In this document: in pieces, positions 1-5,693 of the stretch
How positions within the stretch are numbered: the stretch's first letter is position 1
Layout of the letters: each line of letters begins with the position of its first letter
Made by a program: the position numbers and the translations under genes
Notes under the pieces: model-generated
Database searches by the model: none
What the model was told of the DNA's origin: nothing
What the model saw: the letters and a program-made list of their open reading frames with translations, nothing else
Assembly (NCBI GenBank): GCA_019105125.1
Contig: JAHRWO010000334.1
Span: forward strand, 1-5,693
Direction of reading: 5' to 3'
Length of the DNA: 5,693 nt
Source: Flavobacterium sp.
GTDB lineage: Bacteria; Bacteroidota; Bacteroidia; Flavobacteriales; Flavobacteriaceae

Positions 1-1116
1 TACATAACTGCGGTGATTAAAGAATGGAAATTGTATTGCGATTTATTCCCAAGAAAACCTATAATTAAAGAAATTCATTTAGGTGGTGGAACTCCTACTT
101 TTTTCTCTTCGGAAAATTTGGAACGTCTGATCAATGGAATATTTCAATTCGCAACGAAAGCTGAAGAACATGAATTTAGTTTTGAAGGACATCCAAACAA
201 TACTACAAAACACCATTTACAAAAATTATATGATTTGGGCTTTAGAAGAGTAAGTTTTGGGGTGCAAGATTATTCGCCTAAAGTTCAAGAAGCTATTCAC
301 AGAGTCCAACCTTTTCACAATGTTGCAAAAGTTACCTTTTGGGCAAAAGAAATTGGATATACTTCCATTGGTCACGATTTAATTTTTGGGCTTCCATTCC
401 AAACTTTAGCAGACGTAAAAGACACGATTGATAAAACAAAATCATTACAACCAGACCGATTAGCCTTCTATAGCTATGCTCATGTACCTTGGATTAAAGG
501 AAATGGACAACGTGGTTTTAAAGATGAAGATTTACCTAAAGACGATGAAAAACGAATGCTATATGAAGAAGGTAAAAAACAGTTAGCCCAAAATGGGTAT
601 CATGAAATCGGAATGGACCACTTTGCTTTAGAAAACGATAGCATGTACAATTCTTTTAAAAACGGAACTTTGCATCGCAATTTCATGGGTTACACGGCTT
701 CAAAAACGAAATTGATGATAGGTTTAGGCGTTTCTTCAATTAGTGATAGTTGGTACAGTTTTGCTCAAAACGAAAAAACTATTGAAGATTACTACACCCA
801 TTTAGAAGAAGACCAATTGCCAATTTTCAGAGGTCATGTCTTAACTTCTGAAGACTTAATAATTAGAAAACACATCTTAAATTTGATGTGCCAATTCACT
901 ACTTCTTGGAAAAACGAAGCATTGGATTTTCCTGAATTACCTTCAGTATTAGCTAGTTTAGAAGAAATGCAAGACGATGGCTTATTGACTATTAAAGATA
1001 AAACGATTACCGTAACCGAAAAAGGAAAACCTTTCGTTAGAAATATTTGTATGGCATTCGATTTACGTTTAATCAGAAAAGCACCAGAGACAAAATTGTT
1101 TTCAATGACAATCTAA
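1..1116 (+). CDS. hemN: Oxygen-independent coproporphyrinogen III dehydrogenase (HemN), 5'-truncated by window edge
   Basis: Radical SAM enzyme of haem synthesis that oxidatively decarboxylates coproporphyrinogen III to protoporphyrinogen IX without oxygen, in the cytoplasm. The frame is open from base 1 (371 codons visible), so the GTG at 13 is not the real start. Counting from the first visible codon, I see GGGTPT at 28-33, Glu62 in FEGHP, Gln89 in GVQD, Arg101 in HRVQ and Asp126 in GHDLIFG. As I recall the E. coli enzyme, these match its SAM-contacting Glu145, Gln172, Arg184 and Asp209, all with the same offset of 83. About 83 residues are therefore missing, including the CxxxCxxC iron-sulfur motif, and the full protein would be about 454 residues, normal for HemN. 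GMDHFA, LHRNF-GYT and the C-terminal RNICM-FD block favour true HemN over the shorter HemW-type paralogue. E. coli has VDP where this has GHP after the Glu. The gene converges on the outer-membrane gene; its promoter lies outside. Confidence 0.96.
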   Translation, partial: YITAVIKEWKLYCDLFPRKPIIKEIHLGGGTPTFFSSENLERLINGIFQFATKAEEHEFSFEGHPNNTTKHHLQKLYDLGFRRVSFGVQDYSPKVQEAIHRVQPFHNVAKVTFWAKEIGYTSIGHDLIFGLPFQTLADVKDTIDKTKSLQPDRLAFYSYAHVPWIKGNGQRGFKDEDLPKDDEKRMLYEEGKKQLAQNGYHEIGMDHFALENDSMYNSFKNGTLHRNFMGYTASKTKLMIGLGVSSISDSWYSFAQNEKTIEDYYTHLEEDQLPIFRGHVLTSEDLIIRKHILNLMCQFTTSWKNEALDFPELPSVLASLEEMQDDGLLTIKDKTITVTEKGKPFVRNICMAFDLRLIRKAPETKLFSMTI

Positions 1117-1135
1117 AATCGCTATTTTTTCTTGA

Positions 1136-2962
1136 TTACTCATACTTTACATAAGCAGGTTTAGATAATTGGAAATCATAGAGTGTTAAACTGGTATTTT
1201 CAAAAGAATTAAATTTCATAATATTATCGCCTTCAAATGGAATTGTTGGATAATACGAAAATGAAATCTGAAAGCTGTTAAAAACCAAGAAGTCATTGTT
1301 AATTAAAGCTCCAATGCTAAATTTGGGATAAACCTTGCTTGAAAACAAAGCCTTTTCATCAGCTAAAGAACCTAAAGTAATATTGAAATACGGACTAAAT
1401 CGAAATCCGTACCAATTTCCTGGAATGTAGGATTGTGTTTGAAAAGATAAGGTCCACTTTTGTGTACCATTCAATCGGTTATTAAAACCAGACAAACCTT
1501 CTTCTTCTAAAAGTGTTAATCTGTCTTTGAAAGAAACATCGCGATTGTTCCCCCAAACATAAGTAGGTTTAAAAAATTGTCTAAATCGCCAGGAACCTAA
1601 AGAAAATAAGGGACTAAAATAATTAAAGCCTAACTTAAAAGTTGTTTGCTCAGTAAATTTAGAATCATAAAAACTTCCCCACTCTGCAAAACCACTTGCA
1701 TATCCAAAAGTGAATTTTTTCCCGTAAGAAAGGGTCAAACCTGTATACAGTCTAGAGTTAGAATTTTTATCTTGATGTCCAATTATCAAAGCAATATTTT
1801 CTCCGTAAGGAATGTCTTCAACGATATCATAATTGAAAATAAATTTATCTTGGTAGAATTTTTGTCTCGAAATACCTAACATTCCGATCCAATTCTTTTC
1901 GTTAGAAAAATAATTTGATGGATCTAAAATAACATCTGGTGATCGACCAAATCGCTTTTCATTATAAGTCAGAGCAACAATTAAATTCCTGTAATACCGC
2001 TCAGAATTAGATTTTGAATTAATTTTGATAGCTCTTCCATACCAATATTCTTGAAAATCAAAGGAAAAACTAGATGATTGAATTGTATCATTTACTGGAA
2101 AAATTTCTGTCAATAATTGATTTTCAAAATAAAATCCACCAGCATTTTGAGTAATAACAGAATAAAAAGGTCGATTAATATTGATACTTCTTCTGCTATC
2201 ATTATCAAACTCTTTCGCATAATTCAAATCCAATCTCATGAAAGTATTTTTTATATTATTTATTGTATACTGACCATAAACGGCTTTTTCCTTGGTGTCA
2301 AATCGTCTTTTAAAATTTCCACTTATCAAATGTCCGTATCCTAAGATATTTCGTTCCGTTAATTTTATACTTCCATCTGTAGATGACAGACTTCCAGTAG
2401 GAATTAAAGACCAAGAGTCTAAAACCCTTACTTTCAAATCTATAGAATCTTTATTATTAGGTATTTCTACAGGAACAATTGCTACTTCTCTAATATAGCG
2501 CTGACTTCTAATTAAACGTTCAGATTCATACAATAACTTTGCATCCAAACTATCATGTTTTTTCAATAGCATGATATTGCGAATCGTAATTTCTTTTGTT
2601 TTTATGTGTGCTGAATTTCCGATTTTCTCATATTTTTTCTTAGGAATCTTTTTCTCATCTAAAACCGAAAATCCAAAAGGATCAAGAGTTTCTATGGTTA
2701 TATTCCGAATTATTTTTCCTTCCTGATGTTTTTTTACCACTTTAAGTTCTTTCTTAGGCTTAAAGGGTATTAATTCATCAACTTTAAGTGCAGATTCCCT
2801 GAAAATTAATTTGTAAACAAAACGAGAAAATTTATTTTTTTTTGAAAAATCATTAATTCCTTGATAAACCGATATACTATCGCCTTTTCTGTCGATAGTC
2901 TGTGCATTTCCTTTCGAGGAAATTACAAGTACCAAAAAAAGAAGTGCGTAATATTTAAACAT
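1136..2962 (-). CDS. Exported Omp85/BamA-like outer-membrane beta-barrel protein with one POTRA-like domain
   Basis: Complete 608-residue protein. Residues 1-20 form a signal peptide (basic start, hydrophobic core, likely cleavage after GNA20). Residues 31-60 are a charged segment. About 82-182 resemble a POTRA domain: strand GKIIRNITIETL, a helix around ESERLIRSQRYI (146-157), then strands ending KVRVLDSWSL (177-186). LTERNILGYGH (201-211) resembles the 'e-N-lG-G' start of Omp85 barrels. The remaining roughly 390 residues alternate polar and aromatic positions with many Tyr/Phe/Asn, as in transmembrane barrels. GLSGF (489-493), followed by N-G and a Q-Y-P strand, sits where Omp85 proteins carry the L6 (V/I)RG(F/Y) motif, so the usual Arg is Ser. 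The chain ends KYE instead of an aromatic residue. Family membership is inferred from motifs only; substrate and role are unknown. Omp85 relatives insert or secrete outer-membrane proteins or lipids, but essential BamA is larger, with several POTRAs. The ATG at 2962 is chosen for the signal peptide and the promoter 23 bases upstream. Confidence 0.72.
   Translation of the reverse strand: MFKYYALLFLVLVISSKGNAQTIDRKGDSISVYQGINDFSKKNKFSRFVYKLIFRESALKVDELIPFKPKKELKVVKKHQEGKIIRNITIETLDPFGFSVLDEKKIPKKKYEKIGNSAHIKTKEITIRNIMLLKKHDSLDAKLLYESERLIRSQRYIREVAIVPVEIPNNKDSIDLKVRVLDSWSLIPTGSLSSTDGSIKLTERNILGYGHLISGNFKRRFDTKEKAVYGQYTINNIKNTFMRLDLNYAKEFDNDSRRSININRPFYSVITQNAGGFYFENQLLTEIFPVNDTIQSSSFSFDFQEYWYGRAIKINSKSNSERYYRNLIVALTYNEKRFGRSPDVILDPSNYFSNEKNWIGMLGISRQKFYQDKFIFNYDIVEDIPYGENIALIIGHQDKNSNSRLYTGLTLSYGKKFTFGYASGFAEWGSFYDSKFTEQTTFKLGFNYFSPLFSLGSWRFRQFFKPTYVWGNNRDVSFKDRLTLLEEEGLSGFNNRLNGTQKWTLSFQTQSYIPGNWYGFRFSPYFNITLGSLADEKALFSSKVYPKFSIGALINNDFLVFNSFQISFSYYPTIPFEGDNIMKFNSFENTSLTLYDFQLSKPAYVKYE
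2835..2843. repeat. Nine-base homopolymer (T9; A9 in the coding strand of the barrel gene)
   Basis: A run of nine T on the + strand, read as nine A within codons about 40-43 (S-K-K-N-K) of the leftward outer-membrane gene, shortly after the signal-peptide region. Tracts of this length can slip during replication or transcription. A change of one base here would shift the frame before the POTRA and barrel. In this sequence the frame is intact. That the tract is used for switching is only a possibility. Confidence 0.6.
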
Positions 2963-2985
2963 TACAATGATAAACTAGTCTTTTA

Positions 2986-2993
2986 CAAAAATA
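2986..2993 (-). promoter_or_regulatory. Bacteroidetes -7 promoter element (TAnnTTTG) for the outer-membrane gene
   Basis: Read on the - strand, the sequence is TATTTTTG, an exact match to the TAnnTTTG -7 box used by the primary sigma factor of Bacteroidetes. It ends 23 bases before the ATG at 2962, so transcription would start around 2980 and leave a leader of roughly 15-20 bases. No clear TTTG/TTG -33 element is seen at the expected 17-20 base spacing; only TTAG at 3017-3014 is near. No Shine-Dalgarno-like box precedes the ATG, which is usual in this phylum. Confidence 0.6.
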
Positions 2994-3084
2994 TTGTACA
3001 AAAGTCTAAAGTACTAATAAATTAACCAAAAACTAGCAATTTGGTGTTAGATAAGGTAGCAAATACGATTCAAAAAACTTTCCT

Positions 3085-3092
3085 TACCTTTG
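3085..3092 (+). promoter_or_regulatory. Bacteroidetes -7 promoter element (TAnnTTTG) for the DEAD-box helicase gene
   Basis: TACCTTTG matches TAnnTTTG exactly and ends 21 bases before the ATG at 3114. The predicted transcript would begin near 3097-3100, leaving a leader of about 15 bases. This placement decides the start codon: the in-frame TTG at 3090 lies inside the -7 box and would not be transcribed, so the ATG at 3114 is the start. I see no convincing -33 box in 3060-3068. Confidence 0.65.
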
Positions 3093-3113
3093 CGAACAAT
3101 TTTATTTACACAT

Positions 3114-4460
3114 ATGAAAACTTTCTTAGAATTCGATTTACCAAAATCATTACAAAAAGCATTAGACGAATTAGGTTTTGTGCACGCTACACCTATTCAA
3201 GAAAAATCGCATTCTGTAATTCTATCAGGAAGAGACGTAATGGGAATTGCACAAACGGGAACAGGCAAAACTTTCGCCTACTTATTACCTATTTTAAAAC
3301 AATGGAAATTTCAAAATAATGAATCACCAAGAGTGGTTATCTTGGTTCCAACACGTGAATTAGTAGTGCAAGTTGCAGAAGAAGTGGACAAACTAACCAA
3401 ATACATGAGTGTGCGAACACTTGGAATTTATGGTGGTGTAAACATTAATACACAACGAAAAGCACTAGCTGAAGGAGTGGATATTTTAGTAGGAACGCCA
3501 GGTCGTGTAATGGATTTAGCGCTTGATGGTGTTTTACGTTTTGATGCCTTGCAAAAATTAGTCATTGACGAGTTTGACGAAATCTTAAACTTAGGGTTCC
3601 GTGCTCAATTAACGTCAATATTGACCATGATGCGTGGCAAAAAACAAAACATATTATTCTCGGCAACCATGACCGAAGAAGTAGATGAAATGTTAGACGA
3701 ATATTTCGATTTTCCAGAAGAAGTTTCCTTAGCTCCAAGTGGAACTCCGTTAGAACAAATCGAGCAAATTGTATACCAAGTTCCGAATTTCTTAACAAAA
3801 TTAAATTTACTAAAACACCTAATTCGCGAAACTGAGGGAATGGACCGTGTGTTGATTTTCGTAAACAACAAACGTATTGTAGAATTGGTTTCTGAAACCT
3901 TAGAAAGCGAATTTCCTGAGCAATTTGGAGTAATTCACTCGAACAAAACGCAAAATTATCGTTTGAATACGATGGCAGCTTTTCAAGCGGGCGAATTGAG
4001 AGGTTTGGTTACTACAGATATTATGGCGCGTGGTTTAGACATTTCGGATATTACGCACGTTATCAACCTACAATTTACCGAAGAACCCGAAAAATACATG
4101 CACCGTATTGGTAGAACAGGTCGTGCAGATAAAACGGGTGTTGCTATAAGTTTGATTTCGCCAAGCGAAGTAGAACCAAAAATTGAGGTAGAATTATTAA
4201 TGAATACCGAAATCAAAGAACTTCCAATTCCAGAAGATTTAAAAATTGAAGAACGTTATTTAGACTTCGAAAAGGAAAAGAAAAAAATGAAGTTCTTACT
4301 AAAAACTCCTAAAAAAGAAGGTGGTGATGCTTTCCATCAAAAGAAAGACAAAAATAAAAAAGTCAACCTAGGCGGTCCAGGAAAACGTACTCCAAGAAAA
4401 ACAGAATCCAGAAACCGTGCTGTGGAAAGAAAACGCGCGGAGAAGAAAAAGAAAAGATAA
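3114..4460 (+). CDS. DEAD-box ATP-dependent RNA helicase (DEFD variant)
   Basis: Complete 448-residue cytoplasmic RNA helicase that uses ATP to unwind short RNA duplexes or remodel ribonucleoproteins; relatives act in ribosome assembly, cold adaptation and mRNA decay. Motifs in order: Q motif around GF22 to Q29, motif I AQTGTGKT 46-53, Ia PTREL 79-83, GG 107-108, Ib TPGR 128-131, motif II DEFD 152-155, motif III SAT 183-185, IV LIFVNNK 247-253, motif V TTDIMARGLDI 300-310, motif VI HRIGRTGR 330-337. All catalytic positions are present; the only departure is Phe for Ala in DEAD, which leaves both Asp residues and the Glu. Residues from about 380 form a charged, strongly Lys/Arg-rich, probably disordered tail ending in KKKKR, likely an RNA-binding extension as in RhlE-type helicases. 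The subfamily (RhlE, CshA or SrmB) cannot be settled by eye, so no symbol is given. It is divergent from the outer-membrane gene and 150 bases upstream of the BatA-like gene. Confidence 0.95.
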   Translation: MKTFLEFDLPKSLQKALDELGFVHATPIQEKSHSVILSGRDVMGIAQTGTGKTFAYLLPILKQWKFQNNESPRVVILVPTRELVVQVAEEVDKLTKYMSVRTLGIYGGVNINTQRKALAEGVDILVGTPGRVMDLALDGVLRFDALQKLVIDEFDEILNLGFRAQLTSILTMMRGKKQNILFSATMTEEVDEMLDEYFDFPEEVSLAPSGTPLEQIEQIVYQVPNFLTKLNLLKHLIRETEGMDRVLIFVNNKRIVELVSETLESEFPEQFGVIHSNKTQNYRLNTMAAFQAGELRGLVTTDIMARGLDISDITHVINLQFTEEPEKYMHRIGRTGRADKTGVAISLISPSEVEPKIEVELLMNTEIKELPIPEDLKIEERYLDFEKEKKKMKFLLKTPKKEGGDAFHQKKDKNKKVNLGGPGKRTPRKTESRNRAVERKRAEKKKKR

Positions 4461-4500
4461 TATTTTAGTAGTCAGTGTTCCGTTTTGAGTTGGCAGTAAA

Positions 4501-4529
4501 AAATCCGTGTGAATTTCTCAAATCCGTGT
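4501..4529. repeat. Intergenic direct repeat, two copies of AAATCCGTGT spaced 19 bases apart
   Basis: AAATCCGTGT occurs at 4501-4510 and again at 4520-4529, followed by a looser similar stretch, ATCGGCGTTCC, at 4531-4541. Just upstream, 4472-4497 holds degenerate CAGT/GAGT-GTT units. The stretch is non-coding, lies between the helicase stop and the BatA-gene promoter, and is richer in G and C than its surroundings. It resembles dispersed intergenic repeats I associate with Flavobacterium genomes, but that link is from memory. Two short copies without unique spacers are not a CRISPR array. Confidence 0.55.
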
Positions 4530-4585
4530 CATCGGCGTTCCAAAAAAATGAATCAAATATCTATAGTAATCTAAATGGAATTTCG

Positions 4586-4593
4586 TACTTTTG
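4586..4593 (+). promoter_or_regulatory. Bacteroidetes -7 promoter element (TAnnTTTG) for the BatA-domain gene
   Basis: TACTTTTG is an exact TAnnTTTG match ending 17 bases before the ATG at 4611, giving a predicted leader of only about 10 bases. It indicates that the BatA-like gene has its own promoter and does not depend solely on read-through from the helicase. A -33 TTTG box is not evident at 4560-4570. An AT-rich stretch (CTAATAATAA) precedes the ATG in place of a Shine-Dalgarno box. Confidence 0.62.
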
Positions 4594-4610
4594 ACAAATT
4601 CTAATAATAA

Positions 4611-5693
4611 ATGCAGTTCAAACATCCAGAAATTCTCTACTTCCTTTTTCTGTTGGTTATACCAATTTTGGTGCATTTATTTCAATTACGTCGTTTTAAA
4701 AAAGAGTATTTTACCAACGTAAAACTGCTTAAAGAACTTCAAATTCAAACCCGAAAAAGTTCTAAAATCAAGAAATGGTTATTGTTAGCAACACGTTTAT
4801 TGTTGTTAGCCTGTTTGATTATTGCATTTGCCCAACCTTTTTTTGACGCCAAAGACACCACAAACAAAGGAAACGAACTCATCATTTTATTAGACAACTC
4901 GTTTTCAATGCAAGCCAAAGGAGCTAAAGGCGAATTACTAAAACGAAGCATTCAAGATTTATTAGAAGAGCTACCTGAAAACCAACAATTTTCATTACTT
5001 ACCAATTCCGAAGTGTTTTGGGATACGGATGTCAAATCCATTCAAAAAGAATTGCAGAATTTAAAGTATTCGGCGATGCCGTTTCAGTTGGATTATCTGA
5101 TAAATCAAGTAGAAACCAAAAAGAAAAACACAAAGAAAGACTACGTTATCATTACCGATGCAATTCAATCGGAAAGTAAAAAAGCCTTGGATTTAGCCGA
5201 AAATAATGTGGTATATTTCATTCAGCCTGAAGCCGAAAATAAAACCAACATTAGTATTGATAAGGTTGTGATTTCCCAAGTTTTGGATCAATTTTATGAA
5301 TTGAAAATCACACTTCAAGCTTTTGGGGAAACTGAGAATGAAGTTCCTCTTTCTGTTTTCAGTAACAATAAAGCCATTGCGAAAACCATTGCGAAATTTG
5401 AAAATCAAAAGACAGAAATTGCAATCACCATTCCAAAAAACGATTTCCACGGAAACATTAGTATCGAAGATAATAGCTTAAGTTATGATAATGATTACTA
5501 TTTGAGTATTTCCAAACCAGAAAAAGCGAATGTTATTGCTATCGGAAATTCAGATAAAAACAATTTCTTAAGTCGCATTTTCACTTCTGATGAATTCAAT
5601 TTTCAAAGCACGGAATTGGTTACTTTAGATTACAATCAAATCGAAAATCAAGATGCGATTGTGTTGAATGAATTGGAAGATTTACCAGTGGCT
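4611..5693 (+). CDS. BatA-domain (double-transmembrane) VWA protein, 3'-truncated by window edge
   Basis: The frame from the ATG at 4611 runs open for 361 codons to the window end, so the C-terminus is missing. Residues 1-78 match the N-terminal double-transmembrane domain of Bacteroidetes BatA-like proteins: FKHPEILYFL, a hydrophobic helix about 8-25, a basic loop, then a second helix about 56-75 ending AFAQPFF. A von Willebrand A-like domain follows: IILLDNSFSM (91-100) supplies the DxSxS metal site (Asp95, Ser97, Ser99) and VIITDA (179-184) the later Asp183; the intermediate MIDAS Thr is not apparent. Residues about 210-300 look like a beta-sandwich ending with DNDYYLSI, and 306 onward (ANVIAIGNSDKN) looks like the start of a Rossmann or glutamine-amidotransferase-like fold. 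It is probably anchored in the inner membrane. Bat proteins are linked to stress tolerance and often accompany MoxR ATPases, but no moxR or batB is visible, so this looks like the stand-alone type. Its function is unknown. Confidence 0.88.
   Translation, partial: MQFKHPEILYFLFLLVIPILVHLFQLRRFKKEYFTNVKLLKELQIQTRKSSKIKKWLLLATRLLLLACLIIAFAQPFFDAKDTTNKGNELIILLDNSFSMQAKGAKGELLKRSIQDLLEELPENQQFSLLTNSEVFWDTDVKSIQKELQNLKYSAMPFQLDYLINQVETKKKNTKKDYVIITDAIQSESKKALDLAENNVVYFIQPEAENKTNISIDKVVISQVLDQFYELKITLQAFGETENEVPLSVFSNNKAIAKTIAKFENQKTEIAITIPKNDFHGNISIEDNSLSYDNDYYLSISKPEKANVIAIGNSDKNNFLSRIFTSDEFNFQSTELVTLDYNQIENQDAIVLNELEDLPVA

Noticed and set aside
1..1116. HemW or another radical SAM paralogue instead of HemN
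   Set aside because: The C-terminal RNICM-FD block, LHRNF-GYT and the size inferred from a constant 83-residue offset to E. coli HemN fit HemN; HemW is shorter and lacks these blocks.
1115..1130. Possible hairpin terminator between hemN and the convergent gene (AAAAT-CGCT-ATTTT then T-rich)
   Set aside because: The stem is only five A-T pairs with a four-base loop, easily expected by chance in AT-rich DNA and too weak to call.
1646..2498. Rightward short open frames opposite the outer-membrane gene
   Set aside because: They are antisense shadows with low-complexity Ile/Ser/Asn-rich translations and no family features.
3090..3113. TTG start that would add eight residues to the helicase
   Set aside because: The TTG is part of the TACCTTTG promoter box, and the ATG at 3114 begins the MKTFLEFDL segment that fits the usual spacing before the Q motif.
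3562..4216. Leftward open frames inside the helicase gene
   Set aside because: The + strand frame carries all helicase motifs without interruption, so these are shadows.
4501..4541. CRISPR-like repetition
   Set aside because: There are only two exact ten-base copies with a nine-base gap, far from the repeat and spacer lengths of CRISPR arrays, and no cas gene is present.
4745..5450. Leftward open frames at 4745-4951 and 5193-5450
   Set aside because: Both lie antisense inside the clearly coding BatA-like frame, lack recognisable domains and have no promoter of their own.

Overview
The window looks like an ordinary chromosomal segment from a Flavobacterium-like member of the Bacteroidetes. 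The evidence is AT-rich DNA, TAnnTTTG promoter elements just upstream of three start codons, no Shine-Dalgarno-like purine box, a BatA-type double-transmembrane/VWA protein of the kind common in this phylum, and protein variants I associate with Flavobacteriaceae. The genus is inferred; there is no rRNA or other marker in the window.

Layout: (1) Positions 1-1116, + strand: the 3' four-fifths of hemN, oxygen-independent coproporphyrinogen III dehydrogenase, cut at its 5' side by the window edge. (2) Positions 1136-2962, - strand: a complete 608-residue exported protein that reads as a small Omp85/BamA-related outer-membrane barrel with one POTRA-like domain. It converges on hemN with a 19-base gap. 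(3) Positions 2963-3113: a 151-base divergent promoter region with one TAnnTTTG element facing each way. (4) Positions 3114-4460, + strand: a complete 448-residue DEAD-box RNA helicase whose Walker B motif reads DEFD. (5) Positions 4461-4610: a 150-base intergenic spacer with degenerate short direct repeats followed by a TAnnTTTG promoter. (6) Positions 4611-5693, + strand: the first 361 residues of a BatA-domain/VWA protein with no stop codon before the window ends.

The four genes do not form an obvious pathway. HemN belongs to haem synthesis, the barrel protein to the outer membrane, the helicase to RNA remodelling, and the BatA-like protein is anchored in the inner membrane. Orientation and promoters suggest separate transcription units. 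I found no mobile element, CRISPR array, tRNA, rRNA or riboswitch, and no convincing new system. The points most worth a second look are the altered L6 motif and C-terminus of the Omp85-like protein, the nine-base homopolymer near its 5' end, the DEFD helicase, and the intergenic repeat upstream of the BatA-like gene.
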